In this document: positions 16,099 through 24,744 of the stretch, one piece after another | Layout of the letters: every line of letters starts with the position of its first letter | How positions within the stretch are numbered: the first letter of the stretch is position 1 | Assembly (NCBI GenBank): GCA_964430565.1 | Contig: CAYSFD010000057.1 | Coordinates: forward strand, 62,001 to 126,000 | Direction of reading: 5' to 3' | Source of the DNA: VBDM01 sp964430565 | GTDB lineage: Bacteria > Pseudomonadota > Gammaproteobacteria > Burkholderiales > SG8-39 | Length of the DNA: 64,000 nucleotides | Position numbers and translations under genes: made by a program | The notes under the pieces: generated by a model | The model's database searches: none | The model's input: the letters and a program-made list of their open reading frames with translations, nothing else | What the model was told of the DNA's origin: nothing

Positions 16099-19000
16099 CA
16101 TCGACCGCCCTACCCGCCTACGCCGAGCTGCATTGCCTGAGTAATTTCACCTTCCTGCGCGGCGCCTCGCACCCGGAAGAGTTGGTGCAGCGCGCCGCCG
16201 CGCTCGGTTATTCGGCCCTTGCGCTGACCGACGAATGTTCGCTCGCCGGTGTCGTGCGCGCGCACGTCGCGGCGAAGGATGTCGGCTTGCACCTCGTCAT
16301 CGGCTCGGAAGTGCAGTTGAAGGACGGGCCGAAGCTCGTGCTGCTCGCGACCGACCGCGGCGGTTACGGCCATCTCTCGGAGCTCATCACCCGCGGGCGG
16401 CGCAGAAGTAAGAAAGGCAGTTATTCCCTCGGCTGGGAAGATTTCGATAGCGGGTTGCCGGGGTGTCTGGTGCTGCTCGCATTCCCTCACCCCTACCCTC
16501 TCCCGGAGGGAGAGGGGGAAAAACAAGCGCGCTCGATCGCCGAGCGCTTTCCCGGCCGTGCCTGGATCGCGGTGGAGCTGCTGCGCGGGCCCAACGACCG
16601 GGCGCGGCTCGCCGAGTTGCGCGAGCTAAGCAGGCGCTGCAGCCTGCCGCTGGTCGCCTCGGGCGATGTGCACATGCACCTGCGCTCGCGTCGGCCGTTG
16701 CAGGATACGCTGACCGCGATTCGCCTTCGCACGCCGGTGCACGCCTGCGGTCACGCGCTCCACCCCAACGCCGAGCGGCATCTGCGACTGCGCATGCGCC
16801 TGGCGCAGATTTATCCGGCCGAGTTGCTTGTCGAAACCGTGCGCATCGCCGAGCGCTGCCGTTTTTCTTTGGAAGAGCTGCGCTACGAGTATCCCGAAGA
16901 GCTCGTTCCTCCGGGCGAAACTCCGGCGAGCTGGCTGCGCAAGTTGACCGAAGAGGGATTGCAGCGACGCTTTCCCGCAGGCGCATCGCAGAAAATCCGC
17001 GATCTCATCGAGCGCGAGCTCTCGCTCATCGCCGAGCTTCGTTACGAGCCGTTTTTCCTGACGGTCCACGATATCGTACGCTACGCCCGCAGCCAGAGCA
17101 TTCTCTGCCAAGGGCGCGGCTCGGCGGCCAATTCCGCCGTCTGCTACGCGCTGGGCATCACCGAGGTCAATCCGGCCAAGCAGGAGCTCTTGTTCGAACG
17201 CTTCATCTCGAAGGAGCGCAACGAACCGCCTGATATCGACGTCGATTTCGAGCACCAGCGGCGCGAGGAAGTCATCCAGTACATCTACCGCAAATACGGC
17301 CGCGAGCGCGCCGCACTGGCAGCCACGCTCATCACTTACCAGCCCAAGAGCGCGCTGCGCGACACAGGCAAGGCGCTGGGGCTCGATTTGCAGCAGGTCG
17401 ATCGCATCGCCAAATCGATCGCCTGGTGGGACGACCGCAGGGAGCTTGCCACTCGCCTGCGCGATGCGGGCTTCGATCCCGCGAGCCCGGTCATGCGGCG
17501 CCTCATGGCGCTTGCCTCCTCCTTGCTCGGTTTTCCGCGCCATCTGTCGCAGCATGTCGGCGGGTTTGTCATATCGCGAGGGGCCCTCGCGCGCTTGGTG
17601 CCGATCGAGAACGCCGCGATGCCCGAGCGCAGCATCATCCAGTGGGACAAGGACGATCTGGAAAACCTGGGTCTGCTCAAAGTCGATGTCCTGGCGCTCG
17701 GCATGCTCTCCACCATCCGACGCGGACTGGACTTCGTCAACGAGTTGCGCGGCAGCGCGATCACCATGGATAGCCTGCTGCGCGAGGAAGACCCCGCGGT
17801 CTACGAGATGATGCGGCACGCCGACACCGTCGGAGTGTTCCAGATCGAGTCGCGCGCCCAGATGTCGATGCTGCCGCGGCTGAAGCCGGAGCATTTTTAC
17901 GATCTCGTGATCGAGATCGCGATCGTGCGGCCCGGACCGATCCAGGGGGACATGGTGCACCCTTATCTGCGGCGGCGCGCTGGCAAGGAGCCGATCGATT
18001 ATCCCAACGACGCGGTGAGAAAAGTTCTCGAGCGTACTTGCGGAGTGCCGATTTTCCAGGAACAGGTGATGCAGCTCGCGGTGGTGGCGGCGGATTTTAC
18101 CCCCGGCGAGGCCGACCAACTGCGCCGTGCGATGGCCGCCTGGCGCCGCAAGGGAGGGCTGGAGCCCTTCCACAAAAAACTCATGGACGGCATGCGCAAG
18201 AACGGCATCTCTACAGAATTCGCCGAGCGCATCTACCGTCAGATCCTCGGCTTCGGCGAATACGGTTTCCCCGAGTCGCATTCGGTTAGCTTCGCCCTGC
18301 TCGCCTACGTGTCCGCCTGGCTCAAGCGCCACGAGCCGGCGGCGTTTCTCGCGGCGCTCCTGAACAGCCAGCCGATGGGTTTCTACACGCCCTCGCAACT
18401 GGTGCAGGATGCGCGCCGCCACGGAGTCGAGGTGCGGCCTGTAGACGCGTGCTCGAGCGAATGGGAGTGCATTCTGGAAAACACCACCCCGCCCTCCGCT
18501 GGCGCTTCGGGCACCCCTCCTTACCAAGGAGGGGAAGGTCTATTCCTCTCCTCCTCGAGGAGGGGTGGCAGCGAAGCTGCCAGGGGGGTGCAGCCCGCCG
18601 TGCGCCTCGGTTTCTGTTTGGTGCAGGGCTTGTCGCAAGCGGGCGCCGAGCGCGTTGTCGCCGCGCGAAAGATCCTATCGTTTGGCAGCGTTGAGGATCT
18701 CGCCCGGCGCGCTGAACTGAACCGGCGCGACCTGAAGTGCCTGGCGGCTGCCGGAGCGCTCGAGGCGCTCTCAGGCCACCGTCGCGACGCCTACTGGCAG
18801 GTCGCCGGAATCGAAATCGGCGCGCCCGTCCTGCGCGGCGCACCGGTGGCGGAGACTCCGCCCGTACTTCGCGCGCCAACCGAGGGAGAGAATCTCGTCG
18901 CCGACTACGCCAGCACTGGCCTCACGCTCGGGCGCCATCCTCTCGCGCTGCTGCGCCCGCGCCTTGCACGCATGCGCTTTGTCGCCGCAGAGGAGATCCG

Positions 19001-19298
19001 GGGGCTGCCAAGCGGCAGCGCGGTCCGGGCGGCGGGAATCGTCACCGGCCGTCAGCGCCCGGGCACGGCATCCGGAACGGTATTCGTGACGTTGGAGGAT
19101 GAAACTGGTTGCATCAATGTTATTGTCTGGCGCGATCTCACCGAATGCCAGCGCCGCGAGTTGCTCGGCGCGCGCCTGATGGGCGTCGAAGGAGTGCTTG
19201 AACGCGAAGGCGAAGTAATCCATCTTGTGGCGAAGCGGCTGACGGACCACAGCGCCCTCTTGGGACAGATCGTCACGCAGTCGCGAGATTTTCACTAA
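16095..19298 (+). CDS. dnaE2: Error-prone DNA polymerase DnaE2
   Basis: 1067 residues, C-family replicative-type polymerase without proofreading, used with ImuA/ImuB for mutagenic bypass. It has the PHP domain at the N-terminus (ELHCLSNFTFLRGASHP), the palm with the catalytic carboxylates in PDIDVDFEH, and a C-terminal OB fold (VRAAGIVTGRQRPGTASG). The GTG start at 16095 overlaps the imuB stop (GTGA) and begins just before the PHP domain; an ATG at 16038 lies inside imuB. Two stretches look like repeat DNA translated in frame: 16483-16520 (AFPHPYPLPEGEGEK) in the PHP domain and 18481-18591, a ~37-residue low-complexity insert before the C-terminal region. The frame is intact, so the enzyme may still work. 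Confidence 0.94.
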   Translation: MTSTALPAYAELHCLSNFTFLRGASHPEELVQRAAALGYSALALTDECSLAGVVRAHVAAKDVGLHLVIGSEVQLKDGPKLVLLATDRGGYGHLSELITRGRRRSKKGSYSLGWEDFDSGLPGCLVLLAFPHPYPLPEGEGEKQARSIAERFPGRAWIAVELLRGPNDRARLAELRELSRRCSLPLVASGDVHMHLRSRRPLQDTLTAIRLRTPVHACGHALHPNAERHLRLRMRLAQIYPAELLVETVRIAERCRFSLEELRYEYPEELVPPGETPASWLRKLTEEGLQRRFPAGASQKIRDLIERELSLIAELRYEPFFLTVHDIVRYARSQSILCQGRGSAANSAVCYALGITEVNPAKQELLFERFISKERNEPPDIDVDFEHQRREEVIQYIYRKYGRERAALAATLITYQPKSALRDTGKALGLDLQQVDRIAKSIAWWDDRRELATRLRDAGFDPASPVMRRLMALASSLLGFPRHLSQHVGGFVISRGALARLVPIENAAMPERSIIQWDKDDLENLGLLKVDVLALGMLSTIRRGLDFVNELRGSAITMDSLLREEDPAVYEMMRHADTVGVFQIESRAQMSMLPRLKPEHFYDLVIEIAIVRPGPIQGDMVHPYLRRRAGKEPIDYPNDAVRKVLERTCGVPIFQEQVMQLAVVAADFTPGEADQLRRAMAAWRRKGGLEPFHKKLMDGMRKNGISTEFAERIYRQILGFGEYGFPESHSVSFALLAYVSAWLKRHEPAAFLAALLNSQPMGFYTPSQLVQDARRHGVEVRPVDACSSEWECILENTTPPSAGASGTPPYQGGEGLFLSSSRRGGSEAARGVQPAVRLGFCLVQGLSQAGAERVVAARKILSFGSVEDLARRAELNRRDLKCLAAAGALEALSGHRRDAYWQVAGIEIGAPVLRGAPVAETPPVLRAPTEGENLVADYASTGLTLGRHPLALLRPRLARMRFVAAEEIRGLPSGSAVRAAGIVTGRQRPGTASGTVFVTLEDETGCINVIVWRDLTECQRRELLGARLMGVEGVLEREGEVIHLVAKRLTDHSALLGQIVTQSRDFH
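16483..16520. repeat. Palindromic repeat inside dnaE2 (first copy)
   Basis: The stretch CCCTCACCCCTACCCTCTCC followed by CGGAGGGAGAGGGGG forms a hairpin (CCCTCTCC / GGAGAGGG). This pattern is a common dispersed intergenic palindrome in proteobacteria. Here it lies inside the PHP domain of dnaE2 and is translated as HPYPLPEGEGE without breaking the frame. Confidence 0.75.
18481..18591. repeat. Palindromic repeat inside dnaE2 (second copy)
   Basis: A ~110-base composite of inverted repeats: CACCCCTCCTTACC with CAAGGAGGGG, then CTCCTCCTCGAGGAGGGG, then GGCAGCGAAGCTGCC. It is translated in frame as TTPPSAGASGTPPYQGG and onward to SEAARGVQ. A related element with CCACCCCGGCAGCTTCGCTG is intergenic at 27663-27715 in this window, which supports calling it a mobile or dispersed repeat, not polymerase sequence. 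Confidence 0.8.
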
Positions 19299-19500
19299 GG
19301 GGGCGCAGAGAAATCCCGGGTGGGCGGCAGCGGGTTCGAGCTTGCACCTTGTTTACGGGCGAGGACTTGGCAGCTGTAAGGCCCATGAGCGGGACGGAAA
19401 ACCGCGATAGGATGCCAAACCCATCAAGACTATATAGAATCGCCTCCTGCATTCTCCCTCTGTTTATTGCAGCTTGCTAAAGCCCCGCTAGGACTCTGAA

Positions 19501-20376
19501 TTGGAAACATTCCTCGCATCGATCGTGAGCGTCGCCTTCCACGGCTCGGCGCTTGGGATGATCCTCTACGTGATCTCGGTGGGTCTATCGGTGACGATGG
19601 GCCTGATGGGGTTCGCCAATCTCGCCCACGGGGTGTTCGCCATGGCCGGGGGCTACATTCTTACCACCGCGATCTCGCGGTTTGGGGTGCCTTTCCCGCT
19701 CGCACTCGTCCTCGCGTTTGTGTTCGTCGCCGCCGGCAGCGTTCTCCTCGAGCGCCTTCTGTATTCGAGGCTTTACGCTGCAAGCGACCTGGAGCAGGTG
19801 CTGTTTACCATCGGCTTGATCTTCATTTCCGTCGCAGTGGCGCGTTTCATCTATGGAACGCTTCAACACCCGGTTACGCTGCCCGAATATCTGAAAGGCC
19901 AGTTCCCGCTGCTTGGCCGCGATTTCCCAACTTACCGGGTTTTCATCATCGTTTTCAGCGCGGCGATGGTGGCGCTGTTGTGGTTCGGTGTGGAGCGCAC
20001 GCGCTGGGGCGCGATGGTGCGCGCGGCGGTGGACAACCGCGCGATGGCTCAATCGGTGGGCATTAACACGAAACGTCTGTTCACCCTCACCTTCGCGCTC
20101 GGCAGCGGACTGGCGGGGCTCGGCGGCGGGCTCGGAGCGGAGATCATCGCCATCCAACCGACCTATCCGTTCGAGAACCTCGTGTACTTCCTAGTCGTCG
20201 TGGCCGTCGGCGGGTTGGGCAGCCTGCGCGGACCGTTCGTCGCGGCGCTCCTGATCGGTATCGCCGACACCGCCTGCAAGTACTGGCTGCCGCAGTACGG
20301 CGCTTTCCCCATTTACGTGGCCACTATCGGCATCCTGCTGTGGCGGCCTGCGGGTCTGTTCGGGCGGCACGCATGA
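19501..20376 (+). CDS. livH: Branched-chain amino acid-type ABC transporter permease (LivH-like)
   Basis: 291 residues, multi-spanning membrane protein with the LivH patterns GLSVTMGLMGFANLAHG, RAAVDNRAMAQSVGIN and GGLGSLRGPFVAALLIG. It pairs with the LivM-like protein to form the channel of a HAAT-family importer for branched-chain amino acids, amides or aromatic acids. The start is TTG 19501 with CTAGGA about ten bases upstream. The 202 bases before it, after dnaE2, hold nothing else I recognise. The stop overlaps the next gene (ATGA). No receptor gene is adjacent, so substrate is unknown. Confidence 0.9.
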   Translation: METFLASIVSVAFHGSALGMILYVISVGLSVTMGLMGFANLAHGVFAMAGGYILTTAISRFGVPFPLALVLAFVFVAAGSVLLERLLYSRLYAASDLEQVLFTIGLIFISVAVARFIYGTLQHPVTLPEYLKGQFPLLGRDFPTYRVFIIVFSAAMVALLWFGVERTRWGAMVRAAVDNRAMAQSVGINTKRLFTLTFALGSGLAGLGGGLGAEIIAIQPTYPFENLVYFLVVVAVGGLGSLRGPFVAALLIGIADTACKYWLPQYGAFPIYVATIGILLWRPAGLFGRHA

Positions 20377-21350
20377 GCACCCACGCCGGAGGCTACAGCG
20401 CCGATCCCCGCATCCGCCCGATCGAATGGCTGCCGTGGATCCTCGCGATCGCAGCCTTCTTTGCGCTGCCCGAGTATCTTTCTCTCGGGGCGCGCATCCT
20501 GATCTTCATCCTGTACGCACTGTCGCTCGATCTGATTGTCGGCTACGCGGGAATCATTACGCTTGGCCATAGCGCCTACTTCGGTTTTGGCGCCTACGTC
20601 GCCGGAATTCTCGCGGCGAAAGCGGGGGTCACCGATCCGATGGTGCAGCTTGCCGCCGCAGCGGCCGCCGGCGCGCTCCTGGGCATCACGACCGGAGCCA
20701 TCATCCTGCGCACGAAGGCGCTCACGCTGCTCATGCTCACGCTGGCGATCACGTCGGTTCTTTACGAGATCGCCAATAAGGCGACCAACCTCACCGGCGG
20801 GGCGGACGGCCTTTCCGGCGTCGTTGTGGCATCGGTTCTTGGCTTGTTCAAGTTCGATATCTTCGGAAAAACCGCCTATCTCTACTGCCTCGTGGTGCTG
20901 TTCCTTGGGTGGTGGTTCGTGAGGAGGATGATTTATTCGCCGTTCGGGACATCGCTCAGGGGACTGCGGGAGAACAATCTGCGCATGCATGCGATCGGCG
21001 CGCCGGTCTACTGGCGCCTGGTCCTCGTCTACACGCTCTCCGCCACGATCGCCGGCGTCGCCGGAGGCCTCATCACTCAGACCAATCAGTTCGTTGGGTT
21101 GAACGTGCTCTCCTTCGAATCCGCCGGCGAGCTGCTGGTGATGCTCATCCTCGGCGGCGTCGGCCGCATCTATGGCGCCTTCGTCGGCCCGGTCGTATTT
21201 TTGATAGCACAGGATCTTCTCGCCAAGCAGTTTCCAGAATACTGGTATTTCGGTATCGGTGTGATGCTGGTGCTGGTGGTCATGTTCGCCCGAGGCGGAA
21301 TTCTTGGAATTCTAGATGGGATTTTCACCAGGCTGCGGAGGAAGGCATGA
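20373..21350 (+). CDS. livM: Branched-chain amino acid-type ABC transporter permease (LivM-like)
   Basis: 325 residues, hydrophobic with about nine or ten membrane segments. LSLDLIVGYAGIITLGHSAYFGFGAY is split over the first helices and is diagnostic of LivM; RGLRENNLRMHAIG is the cytoplasmic coupling region and ILGGVGRIYGAFVGP follows. Start ATG 20373 overlaps the livH stop; its own stop overlaps livG. Part of one transcript livH-livM-livG-livF. Confidence 0.92.
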   Translation: MSTHAGGYSADPRIRPIEWLPWILAIAAFFALPEYLSLGARILIFILYALSLDLIVGYAGIITLGHSAYFGFGAYVAGILAAKAGVTDPMVQLAAAAAAGALLGITTGAIILRTKALTLLMLTLAITSVLYEIANKATNLTGGADGLSGVVVASVLGLFKFDIFGKTAYLYCLVVLFLGWWFVRRMIYSPFGTSLRGLRENNLRMHAIGAPVYWRLVLVYTLSATIAGVAGGLITQTNQFVGLNVLSFESAGELLVMLILGGVGRIYGAFVGPVVFLIAQDLLAKQFPEYWYFGIGVMLVLVVMFARGGILGILDGIFTRLRRKA

Positions 21351-22111
21351 GCGCGCCGCAAAATATCGCGTTGGAGACGCGCGGCCTGTGCAAGAAGTTC
21401 GGCGCGCTTACGGTGGCCGATGACATCAATTTCCGGCTGGAGGCAGGCGCACGCCATGCCCTCATCGGCCCAAACGGTGCGGGCAAGACCACGTTTATCA
21501 ACATGCTCACCGGCGTCCTCCTGCCCTCCTCGGGGCATATCGTCCTGGGTGGGGAAGACATTACCCAGGTTGCGCAGGCCTCGCGTGTGAAGCGCGGTCT
21601 CGGCCGCACCTTTCAGATCAATGCGCTTTTCCGCGGGCTCTCCGTTCTCGACAACGTGGCGCTCGCCGTGGCCGAGCGCCGCGGTGTTGCACGCCACACG
21701 TGGCGCTCCGCAAGCTCCTACACGGACGTGCGCGACGAGAGTCTGGGGCTGCTCGCCACACTCGGGCTCGCCGAGGATGCAAGCCAACGCATCCTCGATC
21801 TCCCCTACGGCAAGCAGCGCCTCGTGGAGATCGCGATCGCCTTGGGACTGAAACCCAGCGTGCTATTGCTCGACGAGCCGGCGGCGGGAGTGCCCTCGGT
21901 CGAGTCACACAGGATCCTGCAGGTGCTTGACAATCTGCCCAAGCACATCGCCATCCTGATCATCGAGCACGACATGGACCTCGTGTTCCGCTTCGCGCAT
22001 CGCATTACCGTCCTCGTGCAAGGCCAGATACTAGTCGAGGGGCCGCCGGAGGAGATTTCCAAGGACCGGCGCGTGCATCAGGTCTATCTCGGAGAGCAGC
22101 GCCATGCCTAG
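21347..22111 (+). CDS. livG: Branched-chain amino acid-type ABC transporter ATPase (LivG-like)
   Basis: 254 residues. Walker A GPNGAGKTT, the relaxed LivG signature LPYGKQRLVEIAIAL and Walker B VLLLDEPAAG, followed by the switch His in IIEHDMDLV. Cytoplasmic ATPase of the importer. The start is the ATG in ATGA at 21347; the longer open frame upstream belongs to livM's sequence. Overlaps livF by eight bases. Confidence 0.94.
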   Translation: MSAPQNIALETRGLCKKFGALTVADDINFRLEAGARHALIGPNGAGKTTFINMLTGVLLPSSGHIVLGGEDITQVAQASRVKRGLGRTFQINALFRGLSVLDNVALAVAERRGVARHTWRSASSYTDVRDESLGLLATLGLAEDASQRILDLPYGKQRLVEIAIALGLKPSVLLLDEPAAGVPSVESHRILQVLDNLPKHIAILIIEHDMDLVFRFAHRITVLVQGQILVEGPPEEISKDRRVHQVYLGEQRHA

Positions 22112-22802
22112 TGCACTCTGCCTGCGCGACGTGCGGGCCGGCTACGGTGAGACGGTGATTCTGGAGGACATCGCGCTCGATCTACCCGAGCGCGGCGCGC
22201 TCGCAGTGCTCGGCCGAAACGGAGTCGGCAAAACCACGCTTCTTTCAACGGTGATGGGCCATACGACATTCCACGCCGGCAGCATCGAGTATCAGGGCAA
22301 ACCCATCGCGGGATTGCCGGTCTATGAGCGCTGCCGTCTGGGCATCGGCCTGGTCCCACAGGCGCGGGAAATCTTCCCTTCGCTCACGGTTGAAGAGAAT
22401 CTCACTGTCGCGGCGCGCCCTGGCCGCTGGACCCTCGGGCGGGTCTATGAGCTCTTCCCGAAGCTCGCCGAACGGTGCGGGCATTGGGGCAACCAGATCT
22501 CAGGCGGCGAACAGCAGATGCTCGCGATCGGCCGGGCGCTGATGGGAAACCCGACGCTGTTGCTCATGGACGAGCCGCTCGAGGGGCTCGCACCTATTGT
22601 CATCGAGGTTCTGCTTGAAGCCATGCAGCGACTGATCCGCGAGGATTCCCTCGCGATCGTGCTGGTCGAGCAGCATGCCAAGCTCGCGCTCCAGGTGACG
22701 CAAAACGCGCTAGTGCTGAACCGCGGCCGCATCGCCTACAGCGGCCCGAGCGCCGATCTGCTCGCCAATCCGGAACGCCTCACCAGCCTTGTGGTCGCCT
22801 GA
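22104..22802 (+). CDS. livF: Branched-chain amino acid-type ABC transporter ATPase (LivF-like)
   Basis: 232 residues. Walker A GRNGVGKTT, signature ISGGEQQMLAIGRAL, Walker B LLLMDEPLEGLAP and the switch His in VEQHAKLAL. Second ATPase of the importer. Last of the four transporter genes; the next gene, an exported isoaspartyl methyltransferase, begins 12 bases later and may be co-transcribed. Confidence 0.94.
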   Translation: MPSALCLRDVRAGYGETVILEDIALDLPERGALAVLGRNGVGKTTLLSTVMGHTTFHAGSIEYQGKPIAGLPVYERCRLGIGLVPQAREIFPSLTVEENLTVAARPGRWTLGRVYELFPKLAERCGHWGNQISGGEQQMLAIGRALMGNPTLLLMDEPLEGLAPIVIEVLLEAMQRLIREDSLAIVLVEQHAKLALQVTQNALVLNRGRIAYSGPSADLLANPERLTSLVVA

Positions 22803-22814
22803 TCGCCGACCCGC

Positions 22815-23555
22815 ATGCTGGTTGCCCTTCTTCCAGCCCTTGTCCTGCTTGCCGTGACGCACGCCGAACCCGCAATTGCGCAGGACCGGTATGCGGCTGC
22901 GCGCGCACGCATGGTGGCGGAAATCGCGGCCATGGCGCGCGAAACCGCAACGGAAACCGGGCGGCCGAGATTCGGCGATTCAGTCATGACGGCAATGGGA
23001 AAAGTGCCGCGCCACAGGTTCGTGCCTTTGGCGCAGGAACTTTTCGCCTACGAGAATCGCCCGCTGCCTATCGGCGAAAACCAGACGATCTCCCAGCCCT
23101 ATATCGTTGCGCTGATGACCGATCTGCTCGATCTGAAGCCCACAGACACCGTACTGGAGGTGGGCACGGGGTCGGGTTACCAGGCGGCTGTGCTCGCCGA
23201 ACTGGTCGCCAAGGTCTACACCATCGAAATCGTTGAGCCTCTCGCAAAGCGGGCGACACGGCTCCTCGCTCAACTCGGCTACGGCAACGTCGAGGTGCGC
23301 GTCGGTGACGGCTACAACGGCTGGGCCGCAGTCGCGCCCTTCGATTCGATCATCGTCACTGCGGCGCCGGCGGAAGTCCCCCAACCGCTGATCGATCAGC
23401 TCAGGCCCGGCGGCCGAATGGTGATCCCGGTAGGCGGATCCCGCGACGTGCAGCAGCTCCTGCTTGTCGAAAAGCAGCCGGACGGCACCGCAACGACCAA
23501 GCGTACCCTGACGGTGAGGTTCGTACCCCTCACCCGACACCCTGCGGCAAAATAG
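22815..23555 (+). CDS. pcm: Protein-L-isoaspartate O-methyltransferase with signal peptide
   Basis: 246 residues. The methyltransferase core is clear: VLEVGTGSGYQAAVLAEL for SAM binding, ENQTISQPYIVALMTDLL substrate region and GGRMVIPVGG near the end. It repairs isoaspartyl damage in proteins. Unusually the N-terminus MLVALLPALVLLAVTHAEP followed by AIAQD looks like a cleavable signal peptide, so the enzyme may act in the periplasm, where SAM supply is unclear. An alternative downstream Met at the methyltransferase domain (FGDSVMTAMG) would make a shorter cytoplasmic form. Located right behind livF. Confidence 0.88.
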   Translation: MLVALLPALVLLAVTHAEPAIAQDRYAAARARMVAEIAAMARETATETGRPRFGDSVMTAMGKVPRHRFVPLAQELFAYENRPLPIGENQTISQPYIVALMTDLLDLKPTDTVLEVGTGSGYQAAVLAELVAKVYTIEIVEPLAKRATRLLAQLGYGNVEVRVGDGYNGWAAVAPFDSIIVTAAPAEVPQPLIDQLRPGGRMVIPVGGSRDVQQLLLVEKQPDGTATTKRTLTVRFVPLTRHPAAK

Positions 23556-23622
23556 AGGCAAGACGCCTGCCGCCGAGCGGCAACTTCTGCAACTACGCGC
23601 GCTCGTGGCAAAATAGTCGACT

Positions 23623-23904
23623 ATGAGAGACTACTGGCTGAGCAAGCTTTTCTTCGATCTTCAGAACTCTGCGCCGCTTGGCGAAGAATACTGCGGAAAT
23701 CCCAAGAAGATCCTCGACCGCTATCCTTTAGAGCCCGAGGTGCGTGCTGCGCTCCAGCGCGACGACGTCGCATTCCTCGCGCAACGGGTTAACCCCTACC
23801 TTCTGCGCTTCTATTTCTTGGTGGTCGGTATGTCCGAGGCGGAATTCATAGGCAAGGTGAGGACCGCTGGGGCTGACGCCGCGGCGAGATCGAGCCATGG
23901 CTAA
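23623..23904 (+). CDS. LigA-like small subunit of a class III extradiol dioxygenase
   Basis: 93 residues, all helical in appearance, with LEPEVRAALQRDDVAFLAQR and NPYLLRFYFLVVGMSEAEF, the pattern of protocatechuate 4,5-dioxygenase alpha subunits (LigA). In LigAB this chain caps the active site of the catalytic subunit. The next gene, overlapping by eight bases, encodes a LigB-like subunit, so the two form one enzyme. The ring-cleaved substrate is unknown. Confidence 0.83.
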   Translation: MRDYWLSKLFFDLQNSAPLGEEYCGNPKKILDRYPLEPEVRAALQRDDVAFLAQRVNPYLLRFYFLVVGMSEAEFIGKVRTAGADAAARSSHG

Positions 23905-24733
23905 GTTGGTCGGTGTGTTCGCATCGAGCCACGCGCCGCTCATTATTCGCGGCTGGAAGGACGTCAGCCCGAGCCGTCAGCAAAACCTGACGCGCTCCCT
24001 GACCGAACTCGGCCGACGCATCAAGGCCACCCGCCCCGACGTCTTGATCGAGATCGCGCCCGATCACTGGGTCAATTTCTTCATCGACAATTTGCCCAGC
24101 ATCTGCGTCGGCATCGGTGAAGTGCACGATGGACCCGCCGAGCCGTGGATGAAAGACTGCCCTTACAAGAAGATCGCGGGGCATCCAAAGCTCGCGAACC
24201 ACATCCTTCAAACCGCGATCGAACTCGACTTCGAGCCTTCGGTGTCGCACCACTTGACGCTCGACCATGGCTTCTGCATTCCGCTGTGGAGAGGCGGGCT
24301 CGATCCCCTGCCCCCGATCGTTCCGATCATCTTCAACGATCTCGAACCGCCTTATCCGAGCGTGCGGCGTTGCATGCAATGGGGAACGATGCTCGCCGAA
24401 GCGGTTCGGACTTACCCGGGGGACATGCGTGTCTCGATCCTCGCGACCGGCGGCCTGAGCCACTCGATCGGAGAGCCCACCATGGGCGAGGTCGATGAGC
24501 CTTTCGATCGCGAATGCATCCGACACTTCGAGAAGGGCGACGAGCGGCCTTTGATCGACTTCCTCAACGAGCGCCTGCCGACAATCGGCAACGGCGCGGC
24601 CGAGATCCGCAACTGGGTCGCCGCCCATGGCGCCGCAGGCAAGAGCGGATTCGAGCTGATCGGCTACTGCAACTGCCCCGAGGTGTACGTCGGCTGTGGC
24701 TTTGCCTCGTGGAATCTAGGCGCCCGCGCCTGA
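23897..24733 (+). CDS. LigB-like catalytic subunit of a class III extradiol dioxygenase
   Basis: 278 residues. The N-terminus VGVFASSHAPL holds the first Fe(II) His ligand; IEIAPDHWVNF carries the second in the usual place; SILATGGLSHSIGEP is the conserved substrate/oxygen-site His segment. NGAAEIRNWVAAHGAAG near the C-terminus is typical of LigB relatives and recurs in the paralogue at 31466. Predicted to cleave a catechol-type ring or a related enol. Downstream lies a MetE-like enzyme, which could hint at demethylation of a methoxylated aromatic, but this is inference. Confidence 0.87.
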   Translation: MAKLVGVFASSHAPLIIRGWKDVSPSRQQNLTRSLTELGRRIKATRPDVLIEIAPDHWVNFFIDNLPSICVGIGEVHDGPAEPWMKDCPYKKIAGHPKLANHILQTAIELDFEPSVSHHLTLDHGFCIPLWRGGLDPLPPIVPIIFNDLEPPYPSVRRCMQWGTMLAEAVRTYPGDMRVSILATGGLSHSIGEPTMGEVDEPFDRECIRHFEKGDERPLIDFLNERLPTIGNGAAEIRNWVAAHGAAGKSGFELIGYCNCPEVYVGCGFASWNLGARA

Positions 24734-24744
24734 AAAGGCCTCGC

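Noticed and set aside
19501..22802. Complete branched-chain amino acid uptake system
   Set aside because: Both permeases and both ATPases are present but no periplasmic receptor is adjacent, so substrate assignment to Leu/Ile/Val is not supported.
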